Source: an uncultured Sulfuricurvum sp. (lineage in GTDB: Bacteria; Campylobacterota; Campylobacteria; Campylobacterales; Sulfurimonadaceae). From it: DNA of 5,706 nucleotides. Location of the stretch: the NCBI RefSeq assembly GCF_937936435.1, contig NZ_CALDDG010000133.1, forward strand, positions 1 through 5,706, in the 5' to 3' direction. The notes beneath the pieces are model-generated. The model worked only from the letters and a program-made list of their open reading frames with translations, was not told the origin of the DNA and did not search any database. Position 1 is the stretch's first letter, and each line of letters opens with the position of its first letter. Below, piece by piece: positions 1-4,904 of this stretch. The position numbers and the translations under genes were made by a program.

Positions 1-439
1 AGAGGATCAGGGCCGTCGTCAGATTATCGGCGATAGGGGAGATGAAAAATGCCAAAAAACCCGTAATCCAAAAGAGTTCCCGATAACTGTACCCTTTTGC
101 GATCAGCTTCCCTTTGAGGGCATTAAAAACTCCTCTTTCGATCAGGGCTTCGACAAAGGTCATGGCGACGTAGAGAAAAAAGAAGATTTCGGCGATCTCA
201 TAGACCAAATGGGTGATTTCATTTTTGAACGGGATAAAATTGAGTCCGTATACAGCGTAAAATCCTCCGATCAGGATGTACATGAACGTACCGATAAACA
301 ACGCAGGTTTAGCCTTATCGATATGGTATTTATCTTCCGTCGCGATAAAATAATACCCGATGATAAAGATGAGAAGCAGCATCCAACCGAAGGGATGGGT
401 CGAGAGATCAATCCCGTCTAATTCCATATCCGTAATCAT
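1..439 (-). CDS. nhaD: Na+/H+ antiporter NhaD, N-terminal part (runs off the window)
   Basis: Inner-membrane antiporter that exports Na+ in exchange for protons (ArsB/NhaD ion-transporter superfamily). I translated 146 codons by hand from the ATG at 439-437 and found no interruption; the C-terminal part lies beyond base 1. Hydrophobic segments appear at about residues 17-33, 46-66, 78-100 and 122-136. The segment ending in SPIADNLTTALIL (about 134-146) matches the conserved helix I recall for NhaD proteins, as do KYHIDKAKPALF (37-48) and EIAEIFFFLYVAMTF (81-95). AAGGG at 446-450 sits six bases before the ATG and supports this start; an in-frame ATG four codons later has no better site. It could in principle be another ArsB/NhaD-superfamily permease, but the fit to NhaD is good. 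Confidence 0.85.
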   Translation of the reverse strand, partial: MITDMELDGIDLSTHPFGWMLLLIFIIGYYFIATEDKYHIDKAKPALFIGTFMYILIGGFYAVYGLNFIPFKNEITHLVYEIAEIFFFLYVAMTFVEALIERGVFNALKGKLIAKGYSYRELFWITGFLAFFISPIADNLTTALIL

Positions 440-518
440 CAATTTCCCTTTCGCAGATTGAAACCGATAGCCCTATCTGGAGTAAAATTAAGCAAAAATT
501 AATTTGCTCGGTTCCCCT

Positions 519-524
519 AGTATA
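519..524 (-). promoter_or_regulatory. Possible -10 box for nhaD
   Basis: The minus strand reads TATACT here, five of six matches to TATAAT, about 80 bases before the nhaD start. No good -35 hexamer stands at the usual distance (the minus strand reads AATCTC there). The rest of the spacer 440-631 is very AT-rich, with A/T runs at 573-610, and I see no terminator hairpin in it. A chance match is quite possible in such AT-rich DNA. Confidence 0.25.
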
Positions 525-631
525 GTCTATGAGGGTAAACAGAGATTTACAATCGGCAGGGGAAAATACAAAATATAGGAATATTTTTTAATTTTTTCAA
601 GTAAAAAAAGTGGTTTGAGCAGGCTAAGCAA

Positions 632-829
632 TTAATTCAAAAAAACTCCGAAAGGATCGTCATCGGGGATAGAAGCCGGATCGATTTCAATCGAATCGAT
701 GATAACGGATTCACGCTGATGGGGAGGAAGACGGAGTTTGAGACGCTCGATCGCCTCTGTCTCATTTTTTGCATCGATAGGATAGATGCGGCTTTTCCCC
801 TCAAGCCGTATGTCGATCAGATAGCGCAT
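632..829 (-). CDS. Small acidic protein of unknown function (65 aa), overlapping the gene upstream
   Basis: I do not recognise this protein. It has no signal peptide or membrane segment. The N-terminal half is mixed (YLIDIRLEGKSRIYPIDA, residues 3-20), followed by a probable helix rich in Glu, Arg and Leu (about 22-35). The C-terminus is acidic (IDPASIPDDDPFGVF, about 49-63), which suggests a small soluble alpha/beta fold. AAAGGA at 835-840, five bases before the ATG, is a near-ideal ribosome binding site and lies inside the coding region of the upstream gene. The two reading frames overlap by 29 bases, so translational coupling and a shared job are likely. The opposite-strand open frames here are shadows. 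The gene is credible because of its start site and context, but no function can be assigned. Confidence 0.6.
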   Translation of the reverse strand: MRYLIDIRLEGKSRIYPIDAKNETEAIERLKLRLPPHQRESVIIDSIEIDPASIPDDDPFGVFLN

Positions 830-1148
830 CCGAATCCTTTAACAGATAAAGTTGTCCGTAACAGTCGCAAAATTTTTTACAGCCGCAGGAATAAAAGATA
901 TTTTTTCCGGTGTCGAGAGAGTAGCTTCCGAAATCGGTTTTGATCACCTCTCCTTGAACCCGTTCTACCGTGATGATTTTTACGAGGCAACTATCCATGG
1001 GATCGAGTCGATGAAATTTTTCCCGTGCGGAATGAACCCATAGAATTTTAGCCGGAAGAGAGAGATTGCGGACGGCATCGCTGCTCCATTCTCGCAGTGC
1101 ACCCAAGGTGTCAAGCTCCGAGTCATTGATATTCCGGTAGGGACGCAT
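801..1148 (-). CDS. Unknown 115-aa protein with a CxCxxxCxC cysteine cluster
   Basis: I do not recognise the family. The protein appears soluble, with no signal peptide or hydrophobic segment. A helical N-terminal part (about 9-48, including LGALREWSSDAVRNLSLPAK) is followed by beta-like stretches (KIITVERVQGEVIK, 57-70) and a compact cysteine cluster, Cys88, Cys90, Cys94 and Cys96, in the context YSCGCKKFCDCYGQLYLL. One further Cys is at 54. Four closely spaced cysteines suggest binding of zinc, an Fe-S cluster or another metal, or redox activity; that is inference. GGAG at 1154-1157, five bases before the ATG, supports the start and lies within an inverted repeat (1152-1173). The gene overlaps the 65-aa gene by 29 bases and probably forms a two-gene unit with it. 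The PAS/GGDEF gene ends 68 bases upstream. Confidence 0.65.
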   Translation of the reverse strand: MRPYRNINDSELDTLGALREWSSDAVRNLSLPAKILWVHSAREKFHRLDPMDSCLVKIITVERVQGEVIKTDFGSYSLDTGKNIFYSCGCKKFCDCYGQLYLLKDSDALSDRHTA

Positions 1149-1151
1149 TAC

Positions 1152-1173
1152 AACTCCGTAGTGTTTGGGAGTT
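1152..1173 (-). promoter_or_regulatory. Inverted repeat covering the ribosome binding site of the Cys-cluster gene
   Basis: AACTCC at 1152-1157 and GGAGTT at 1168-1173 are perfect inverted repeats separated by ten bases. In the minus-strand transcript the downstream arm carries the GGAG ribosome binding site five bases before the ATG at 1148, so the hairpin would hide it. It could equally be a dyad operator. The six-bp stem is modest and may be chance. Confidence 0.4.
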
Positions 1174-1216
1174 ACAGTGCATATTTAATTCTATTTTTAG
1201 AATGCGAAAAAATGCA

Positions 1217-2044
1217 TTACGTATTCGATGCGTCGCGCAATGATTTTTCCGCGCGATGGATGATATGTTGGATGGATTCGCTATTCTCCTGTACTTCGGT
1301 CGCCAAGCGGATGGAGAAATGGGATTTTTGGCGTATTTTTTGTGTCAGAGGGAGTGTGTTTTCCGGAGAATCGATCAAATAAGCGAGGAGAAAACTCTTT
1401 TTCCCCCATCGCACAAGCATGTCGCTTTGTCGGATATTGGATTTGATATCTCTGACAAAATCGTAGACGTCGGCATCGTTGCTTACAAGTTCGACAAGGG
1501 TTGTCGCCAGCAGTTTTTTGTTGAACAAAGCGGCATCGTTGAGACTTTTCATCGTGTGGGTGAAATACTCTTTATCGTAGGCGCCGCTTTCTTTGTCGAT
1601 AGTTGCATCGTTTTCGATCATAATCCGTTTGATAAGATCCTGGGAAATATCGCAAAACGTCAGAATCGTGTAGTTCTCAACAGGATTTTGGACATTAACG
1701 GAGAAAGCATGCGGTTCGATGCGGTGACTGAGCATGCTGACAACTTTGTCGTTTTCGGGAAGCTCAAGGAGCGATTCGGTCCATGCATCGGCATTATCGA
1801 CTTTTCCGGCATGAAAATAGCTGTCATGAGGTACAAAGCGGTTCAGCAGCGAGCCGAATTCGCGTAAAAAACCTTTAGCAGAGTCGACATTGGCAAAATC
1901 GAGAAAAGCTTTATTAAAAAGAACCGGAACATGGTTATGCATCAAGACGATCAAATCTTTTTGGGTATTGATAACCGATAAAAAAAGTTGGCTTAAGGGA
2001 TTGTTTTCGTCTAGCAAATGAAGTTCGTTTTGTTGTATCGCCAT
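1217..2044 (-). CDS. PAS domain protein with degenerate (probably inactive) GGDEF domain
   Basis: Two-domain cytoplasmic signalling protein of 275 aa without membrane segments. Residues about 25-137 resemble a PAS sensor domain: LIVLMHNHVPVLFNKAFLDF (31-50) matches the first strands and the conserved NxAF-type helix, and YTILTFCDISQDLIKR (125-140) is a typical PAS end and linker. Residues about 145-272 follow the GGDEF fold: DKESGAYDKEYF (150-161) aligns with the D-x-x-T-G-x-x-N-R entry motif, SIRLATEV (244-251) with the SIGVA strand, and RAEKSLRDA (264-272) with the R-A-D-x-A-L-Y-x-A-K helix. The active-site loop reads RWGKKSF (212-218) where active enzymes have R-Y-G-G-D-E-F. The glycine and both acidic residues are therefore lost, and diguanylate cyclase activity is very unlikely. 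AAGG at 2051-2054, six bases from the ATG, supports the start. The role is probably regulatory, by ligand sensing or protein contact; the partner is unknown. Confidence 0.8.
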   Translation of the reverse strand: MAIQQNELHLLDENNPLSQLFLSVINTQKDLIVLMHNHVPVLFNKAFLDFANVDSAKGFLREFGSLLNRFVPHDSYFHAGKVDNADAWTESLLELPENDKVVSMLSHRIEPHAFSVNVQNPVENYTILTFCDISQDLIKRIMIENDATIDKESGAYDKEYFTHTMKSLNDAALFNKKLLATTLVELVSNDADVYDFVRDIKSNIRQSDMLVRWGKKSFLLAYLIDSPENTLPLTQKIRQKSHFSIRLATEVQENSESIQHIIHRAEKSLRDASNT

Positions 2045-2071
2045 ATTCTACCTTAGAAACAGTATGGCGTT

Positions 2072-2077
2072 ATTATA
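2072..2077 (-). promoter_or_regulatory. -10 box of the PAS/GGDEF gene
   Basis: A perfect TATAAT on the minus strand lies 27 bases upstream of the ATG at 2044, giving a leader of about 20 bases that just holds the AAGG ribosome binding site. No clear -35 is present, as is common for Campylobacterota sigma-70 promoters. The 2045-2122 spacer shows no terminator after nifS, so readthrough from nifS is also possible. Confidence 0.5.
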
Positions 2078-2122
2078 ATACATCACGAAGAGATATTGGG
2101 AATATTTGTGAATCAAAATGAC

Positions 2123-3313
2123 CTAAACGGCCATTTTTTCATTCGTATACGAATAGGTCGAAGAGATCGAGCGCAGACGCTCCGCCGCTTTGGTGAATAC
2201 CTCGATCGTATAGTCGATCTCATCGGCAGTCGTGAAACGGCTGAGGCTTAGGCGGATCGCCGTGTGAGCGAGTTCCGGATCTTCGCCGATAGCGGTCATG
2301 ACCGGATTGGCTTCGAGCGATTCGGATGCACAGGCACTTCCGGTAGAAGCGGCGATTCCGGCACGGTTAAGATCCCACAGCATCGACTCTCCTTCGATAC
2401 CGCGAAGAGAGATAAGGATGGTGTTCGGCGTACGGCGCGCACGGTCTCCGACGACGATTGTGTCTGGGATTTGAGCGATCGCGTCTTCGAGACGGTCACG
2501 AAGGGCACGGACATCGCTGTTCATTTTTTCCAGATGTCCGACCGATTGTTTCATCGCCAGACCCATACCGATGATGTAGGCGACGTTCAGCGTACCCGCA
2601 CGTTTTCCTCCCATCTGCTCTCCGCCGTGGAGGAGATTCGGAAGTTCTTTCCCTTTTTTCACATACAATCCGCCGATCCCTTTCGGACCGTGAAATTTAT
2701 GCGCCGAGAACGTGAGGTAGTCGATCGGTGTTTTGGTCAGATCGACGGAAACTTTTCCGATGGCTTGAACGGCGTCGGTGTGGAACAAAATCCCTTTTTC
2801 TTTAGCGATAGCGGCGACTTCTTCGACCGGAAAGATCATCCCCGTCTCGTTGTTCGCCCACATCATCGAAATGAGGATGGTTTTATCGGTGATCGCCGCG
2901 GCGACACGCTCCGCGCTGACGTATCCGTACTGGTCGACGTCTACGAATGTGATCTCTGCTCCGTTTTCTTCGAGGAAGTGGAGGGTCTCAAGGACGGACG
3001 GATGTTCGACTGCAGAAGCGATGATGTGATTTTTGGCAGGGTCTTTGAGGATATGTTTGAAAAAGATCCCTTTGAGAACCGTATTGTTGCTCTCCGTTGC
3101 GCATGAGGTGATGAGGATGTCATCCGCATCGGGTGCGTTTAGCGCATCGTACATGTAGCCCATCGCTTCGTTCAAATGGGGACGAACTTCAATCCCGTAC
3201 TGGTGCAGTGAATTTGGATTGCCGTAGAGCTCTTCGAAAAACGGTTGCATTTTCATCTTGACCAGCGGGTCGAGTTTCGTCGTGGCATTATTATCGAGAT
3301 AAACACGTTTCAT
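2123..3313 (-). CDS. nifS: Cysteine desulfurase, NifS type
   Basis: PLP-dependent class V aminotransferase-fold enzyme that removes sulfur from L-cysteine to give alanine and an enzyme persulfide, which feeds Fe-S cluster assembly in the cytoplasm. At 396 aa the length is normal and all expected motifs are present: YLDNNATT near the N-terminus (5-12), the PLP-stacking His104 in AVEHPS, HTDAVQA (178-184) with Asp180 and Gln183, the Schiff-base Lys206 in SAHKFHGPKG, and the catalytic Cys328 in STGSACAS on the mobile loop. The loop continues ESLEANPV, which I recall from NifS of Helicobacter and relatives. GAGGA is placed seven bases before the ATG. In Campylobacterota, NifS normally works with the scaffold NifU, often encoded next to it. 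Neither neighbour here is NifU: downstream is the PAS/GGDEF gene and upstream an AT-rich orphan gene. An inverted repeat lies over the ribosome binding site. Confidence 0.95.
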   Translation of the reverse strand: MKRVYLDNNATTKLDPLVKMKMQPFFEELYGNPNSLHQYGIEVRPHLNEAMGYMYDALNAPDADDILITSCATESNNTVLKGIFFKHILKDPAKNHIIASAVEHPSVLETLHFLEENGAEITFVDVDQYGYVSAERVAAAITDKTILISMMWANNETGMIFPVEEVAAIAKEKGILFHTDAVQAIGKVSVDLTKTPIDYLTFSAHKFHGPKGIGGLYVKKGKELPNLLHGGEQMGGKRAGTLNVAYIIGMGLAMKQSVGHLEKMNSDVRALRDRLEDAIAQIPDTIVVGDRARRTPNTILISLRGIEGESMLWDLNRAGIAASTGSACASESLEANPVMTAIGEDPELAHTAIRLSLSRFTTADEIDYTIEVFTKAAERLRSISSTYSYTNEKMAV

Positions 3314-3319
3314 TTTTTG

Positions 3320-3345
3320 TCCTCATGGTATCGTTGTTATGAGGA
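3320..3345 (-). promoter_or_regulatory. Inverted repeat masking the nifS ribosome binding site, or dyad operator
   Basis: TCCTCAT at 3320-3326 and ATGAGGA at 3339-3345 are perfect seven-base inverted repeats separated by 12 bases. On the nifS transcript the 3' arm (ATGAGGA) contains the GAGGA ribosome binding site, seven bases before the ATG. Folding would therefore block translation. A dimeric regulator binding the same dyad is an alternative reading. The remaining leader, 3346-3407, is AT-rich with a possible TATAAA on the minus strand at 3378-3383. Confidence 0.45.
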
Positions 3346-3407
3346 GTATTGCAAGATTTGTTCGAGAAGAAGTTTATTTTATAAATTTTAACAAGATAGT
3401 TTATGTT

Positions 3408-3830
3408 TTAGGGATTAATCAAACCATAATTTGGATCGATTAAAATATCGTCTTTTGTAAATGGTTGTTTATCTTTACCAAGAGCAAATAAGTAATAATG
3501 ATTTTGATCAGAGATTTTATAATAGTACGTTTTTGACAAATGATCATCACCTAGTTTTTTAGATACTCTAACTAGCATATTTAGAGTTGAAATATACTCA
3601 TTCTGCATTTCAGGGGGGATAGAATTTAAAAGTTCCTGTAAGGAATTAGGATATATTTGATACTTAGCTTTGTATAGTTCAATGTGTTTTGATAATTCAA
3701 GTAAAGTACTTTTTTCAACATTGAGAGAAAGATTTTTTTTCTCATCTTGATAAATATAATAAAGAAAAGCACTGATAGAGAGAACAATAATTAGACCAAC
3801 TGATAGACCAAATAAAATTACTTTTTTCAT
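3408..3830 (-). CDS. Orphan membrane-anchored protein with GspG-like (type II secretion major pseudopilin) periplasmic domain
   Basis: 140 aa with one N-terminal membrane helix (about residues 4-27, after MKK) and a periplasmic remainder. Residues 43-74 (LLELSKHIELYKAKYQIYPN onward) resemble the GspG region in which a long helix is followed by a Tyr-Pro turn. Residues 102-132 (YYYKISDQNHYYLFALGKDKQPF, then TKDDI) resemble the GspG end Y-x-L-x-S-L-G-x-D-G-x-x-G-x-x-D-D-I, which binds calcium in that family. The prepilin peptidase site (G followed by F-T-L-I-E) is missing, so it is probably a fixed membrane protein and not a processed pilin. No other secretion gene is nearby. Base composition is sharply lower than its neighbours: the row 3421-3480 has 16 G/C in 60, against 37 in 60 for 2221-2280 in nifS, which suggests horizontal origin. 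There is no strong ribosome binding site. Function is unknown. Confidence 0.7.
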   Translation of the reverse strand: MKKVILFGLSVGLIIVLSISAFLYYIYQDEKKNLSLNVEKSTLLELSKHIELYKAKYQIYPNSLQELLNSIPPEMQNEYISTLNMLVRVSKKLGDDHLSKTYYYKISDQNHYYLFALGKDKQPFTKDDILIDPNYGLINP

Positions 3831-3874
3831 ATGTTTCTAACTCACTTTGTAGATGTTAATAAATTATTTTAAAC

Positions 3875-3880
3875 ATTATA
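3875..3880 (-). promoter_or_regulatory. -10 box of the GspG-like orphan gene
   Basis: A perfect TATAAT on the minus strand lies 44 bases upstream of the ATG at 3830. No -35 consensus is visible at 17-18 bases. The predicted start of transcription falls near 3868, giving a leader of about 38 AT-rich bases. The surrounding 3831-3900 is so AT-rich that a chance match is possible. Confidence 0.4.
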
Positions 3881-3900
3881 CATGATATATTGAGTTCTGA

Positions 3901-3969
3901 CTCGCTCCCAAGCTCCAGCTTGGGAGTGTAATATTTGTCTGCATTCCCAACGAGGACGTTGGGAACGAG
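3901..3969. repeat. Double-hairpin palindromic repeat element (REP/MITE-like, 69 bp)
   Basis: Two back-to-back palindromes. The first has arms CTCCCAAGCT (3905-3914) and AGCTTGGGAG (3917-3926). The second has arms TTCCCAACG (3944-3952) and CGTTGGGAA (3957-3965) around an AGGA loop. The outer ends, CTCGCTCCCAA and TTGGGAACGAG, are 11-base terminal inverted repeats with one mismatch. From memory, elements with CTCGTTCCCA...TGGGAACGAG ends and a paired-hairpin layout are scattered in intergenic regions of many proteobacteria, like REP sequences moved by RAYT (TnpA-REP) transposases; I cannot check that here. The element lies between the 3' end of hepT and the promoter of the orphan gene. No transposase is in the window. 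It may act incidentally as a transcription stop, but no T-run follows. Confidence 0.75.
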
Positions 3970-3996
3970 CGGAAGCGGGAAGAGTGGGCTGAAAGG

Positions 3997-4368
3997 CTAC
4001 TTATTGTCATTAAGCATTTGTTCAATAGTCTCTTTTAACGTCCGAATATCATTTTTACACACATCAAATACCGCTTCGGCATTGAGATCGAAATAGTGAT
4101 GGCTGATAATGTCGCGCATCCCTTTGACCGATTTCCAATCAACCGCAGGATAATTGGAAAGCAGTTTTTTATCGGTGATTTTATCGACGTTTTTGAGGCT
4201 CTCGCCGATGGCGATCAACTGCATACAAATAGCGTCAAGTTTTTCATGACCTGCTTCATCTTCTAAAAAGTCATCGGGAGATCGGATAGGCTCGAAGCGT
4301 TTTAGGATGCGCTCAGTTGCGCCGTAAATCTGAGTGAGGGTTTCGATCAACAGAGCCTTTTCAGGCAT
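3997..4368 (-). CDS. hepT: HepT-like HEPN toxin ribonuclease (DUF86)
   Basis: Toxin of a MNT/HEPN type VII toxin-antitoxin pair. The all-helical 123-aa protein carries the HEPN catalytic signature RX4HXY as Arg85-DIIS-His90-H-Tyr92, followed by the typical amphipathic C-terminal helix (about 95-118). HepT proteins are dimeric RNases; the partner MntA inactivates them by transferring AMP onto the tyrosine of this motif. All three motif residues are intact, so the toxin should be active if released. The start codon lies in an eight-base overlap with the end of mntA (ATGCCTGA, 4361-4368), giving tight coupling and antitoxin-first order. The neighbouring 3' flank is the palindromic repeat element. 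The assignment is based on motif and gene pairing, both clear. Confidence 0.9.
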   Translation of the reverse strand: MPEKALLIETLTQIYGATERILKRFEPIRSPDDFLEDEAGHEKLDAICMQLIAIGESLKNVDKITDKKLLSNYPAVDWKSVKGMRDIISHHYFDLNAEAVFDVCKNDIRTLKETIEQMLNDNK

Positions 4369-4651
4369 AAATAGCTTCTTTTTGGATACGTTCTTTGAGA
4401 AACGTATTCATGCTCTCACGATAGCTGATGAGGTCGACATGGGTATGCATCAGCTCTTCGAGATCGAGACGGATGCGCGAGAGTTTAAACAGATTGGGTT
4501 GTTTGGTTTCGATCACCACATCGACATCGCTTTGTTCCGTCGCTTCATCGCGTGCGACAGAGCCGAATACGCCGATACGGATGATTCCGAACTCATCCGC
4601 ATGATGCTGTTTGTACGATTCTAATACTTTGAGTACGTCTTGTCGTTTCAT
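4361..4651 (-). CDS. mntA: MntA-like minimal nucleotidyltransferase antitoxin
   Basis: Antitoxin of the pair: a 96-aa minimal nucleotidyltransferase of the DNA polymerase beta superfamily that transfers AMP from ATP onto the HepT tyrosine. The signature GSX10DXD is present as Gly30-Ser31, ten residues, then Asp42-V-Asp44 (VFGSVARDEATEQSDVDVVI). The third catalytic acid is Asp73 in THVDLIS. All three are intact. The first gene of a two-gene operon, it overlaps hepT by eight bases. The ATG at 4651 has no ribosome binding site, but a near-consensus promoter ends seven bases upstream, so translation of a leaderless mRNA is likely. No later Met is a reasonable start, since residues up to 44 are needed for catalysis. 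Confidence 0.9.
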   Translation of the reverse strand: MKRQDVLKVLESYKQHHADEFGIIRIGVFGSVARDEATEQSDVDVVIETKQPNLFKLSRIRLDLEELMHTHVDLISYRESMNTFLKERIQKEAIYA

Positions 4652-4657
4652 GTAATG

Positions 4658-4687
4658 ATTATAACCTATCTGTAGTATCTATTTCAA
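4658..4687 (-). promoter_or_regulatory. Strong sigma-70 promoter of mntA-hepT, giving a probably leaderless mRNA
   Basis: On the minus strand, TTGAAA (4687-4682, five of six matches) is followed after 18 bases by a perfect TATAAT (4663-4658). The usual start distance of about seven bases after the -10 falls on the A of the mntA ATG at 4651. No purine-rich ribosome binding site lies between the -10 box and the ATG (bases CATTAC). This is the best-formed promoter in the window. Confidence 0.65.
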
Positions 4688-4760
4688 TGATGCGACCATT
4701 TTCCATGATTTTGCCGACTTTTTCACCACCGTTTTACGGGAATCTGCCTCACAATATCAT

Positions 4761-4785
4761 TATAATGGGACTTATTTGATAAAAT
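4761..4785 (+). promoter_or_regulatory. Promoter candidates for glnS (TATAAT and extended -10)
   Basis: Two -10 candidates stand 148-173 bases before the glnS ATG. One is a perfect TATAAT at 4761-4766. The other is TTTGATAAAAT at 4775-4785, a TGn-extended -10 with TAAAAT at 4780-4785, of the kind I associate with Campylobacterota promoters. No clear -35 is seen for either. Starts near 4773 or 4792 would place all three leader hairpins (4819-4904) in the mRNA. Confidence 0.5.
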
Positions 4786-4818
4786 ACGACTTTTATTATT
4801 ATTTACGACTTCAAATCT

Positions 4819-4904
4819 CCTGCATCCGGAAGATGCAGGTAGCTTTAGGGGGTTGTAGGGACATATACGTCCCTGCCGCAAATATGGGCTTGCTCATATT
4901 TGTG
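4819..4904 (+). ncRNA. Structured leader before glnS: three consecutive stem-loops
   Basis: The first stem is CCTGCATC (4819-4826) with GATGCAGG (4832-4839), loop CGGAA. The second is AGGGAC (4857-4862) with GTCCCT (4869-4874), loop ATATAC, extendable by one G-U and one G-C pair. The third is CAAATATG (4879-4886) with CATATTTG (4895-4902), extendable inward and outward to about 12 pairs with a four-base loop. Three good stems in 86 bases, downstream of a promoter and upstream of a tRNA synthetase gene, suggest a regulatory 5' leader or a small RNA; a repeat element is also possible. No T-run follows any stem, so none is a classical terminator. It does not match a T-box or any RNA family I know. 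Confidence 0.5.

Noticed and set aside
1188..1203. ATTCTA-TTTT-TAGAAT hairpin after the PAS/GGDEF gene as a terminator
   Set aside because: The stem is only six mostly A/T pairs with no following T-run on the minus strand, so it is too weak to call.
1256..1867. 203-codon plus-strand open frame opposite the PAS/GGDEF gene
   Set aside because: The minus-strand frame has recognisable PAS and GGDEF landmarks and a ribosome binding site. The plus-strand product resembles nothing I know and is a shadow.
2264..3106. 280-codon plus-strand open frame opposite nifS
   Set aside because: nifS is complete with all catalytic residues on the minus strand. The antisense frame has an Arg/Asp/Phe-rich shadow composition.
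3901..3969. CRISPR-like repeat
   Set aside because: The two palindromes differ in sequence and there is no regular repeat-spacer series; it is a single composite hairpin unit.
4659..4733. 24-codon minus-strand frame running into the mntA promoter (contains KVGKIMENGRIIEI), possible gene remnant
   Set aside because: It looks protein-like but is too short, bounded by stops, and overlaps the -35/-10 elements. Without a homology search it cannot be separated from chance.
4665..4832. Upstream continuation of the open frame that ends at glnS (no stop from 4665)
   Set aside because: No ATG before 4833 in this frame, it passes through promoter elements, and its Tyr/Leu-rich translation suggests non-coding AT-rich DNA.
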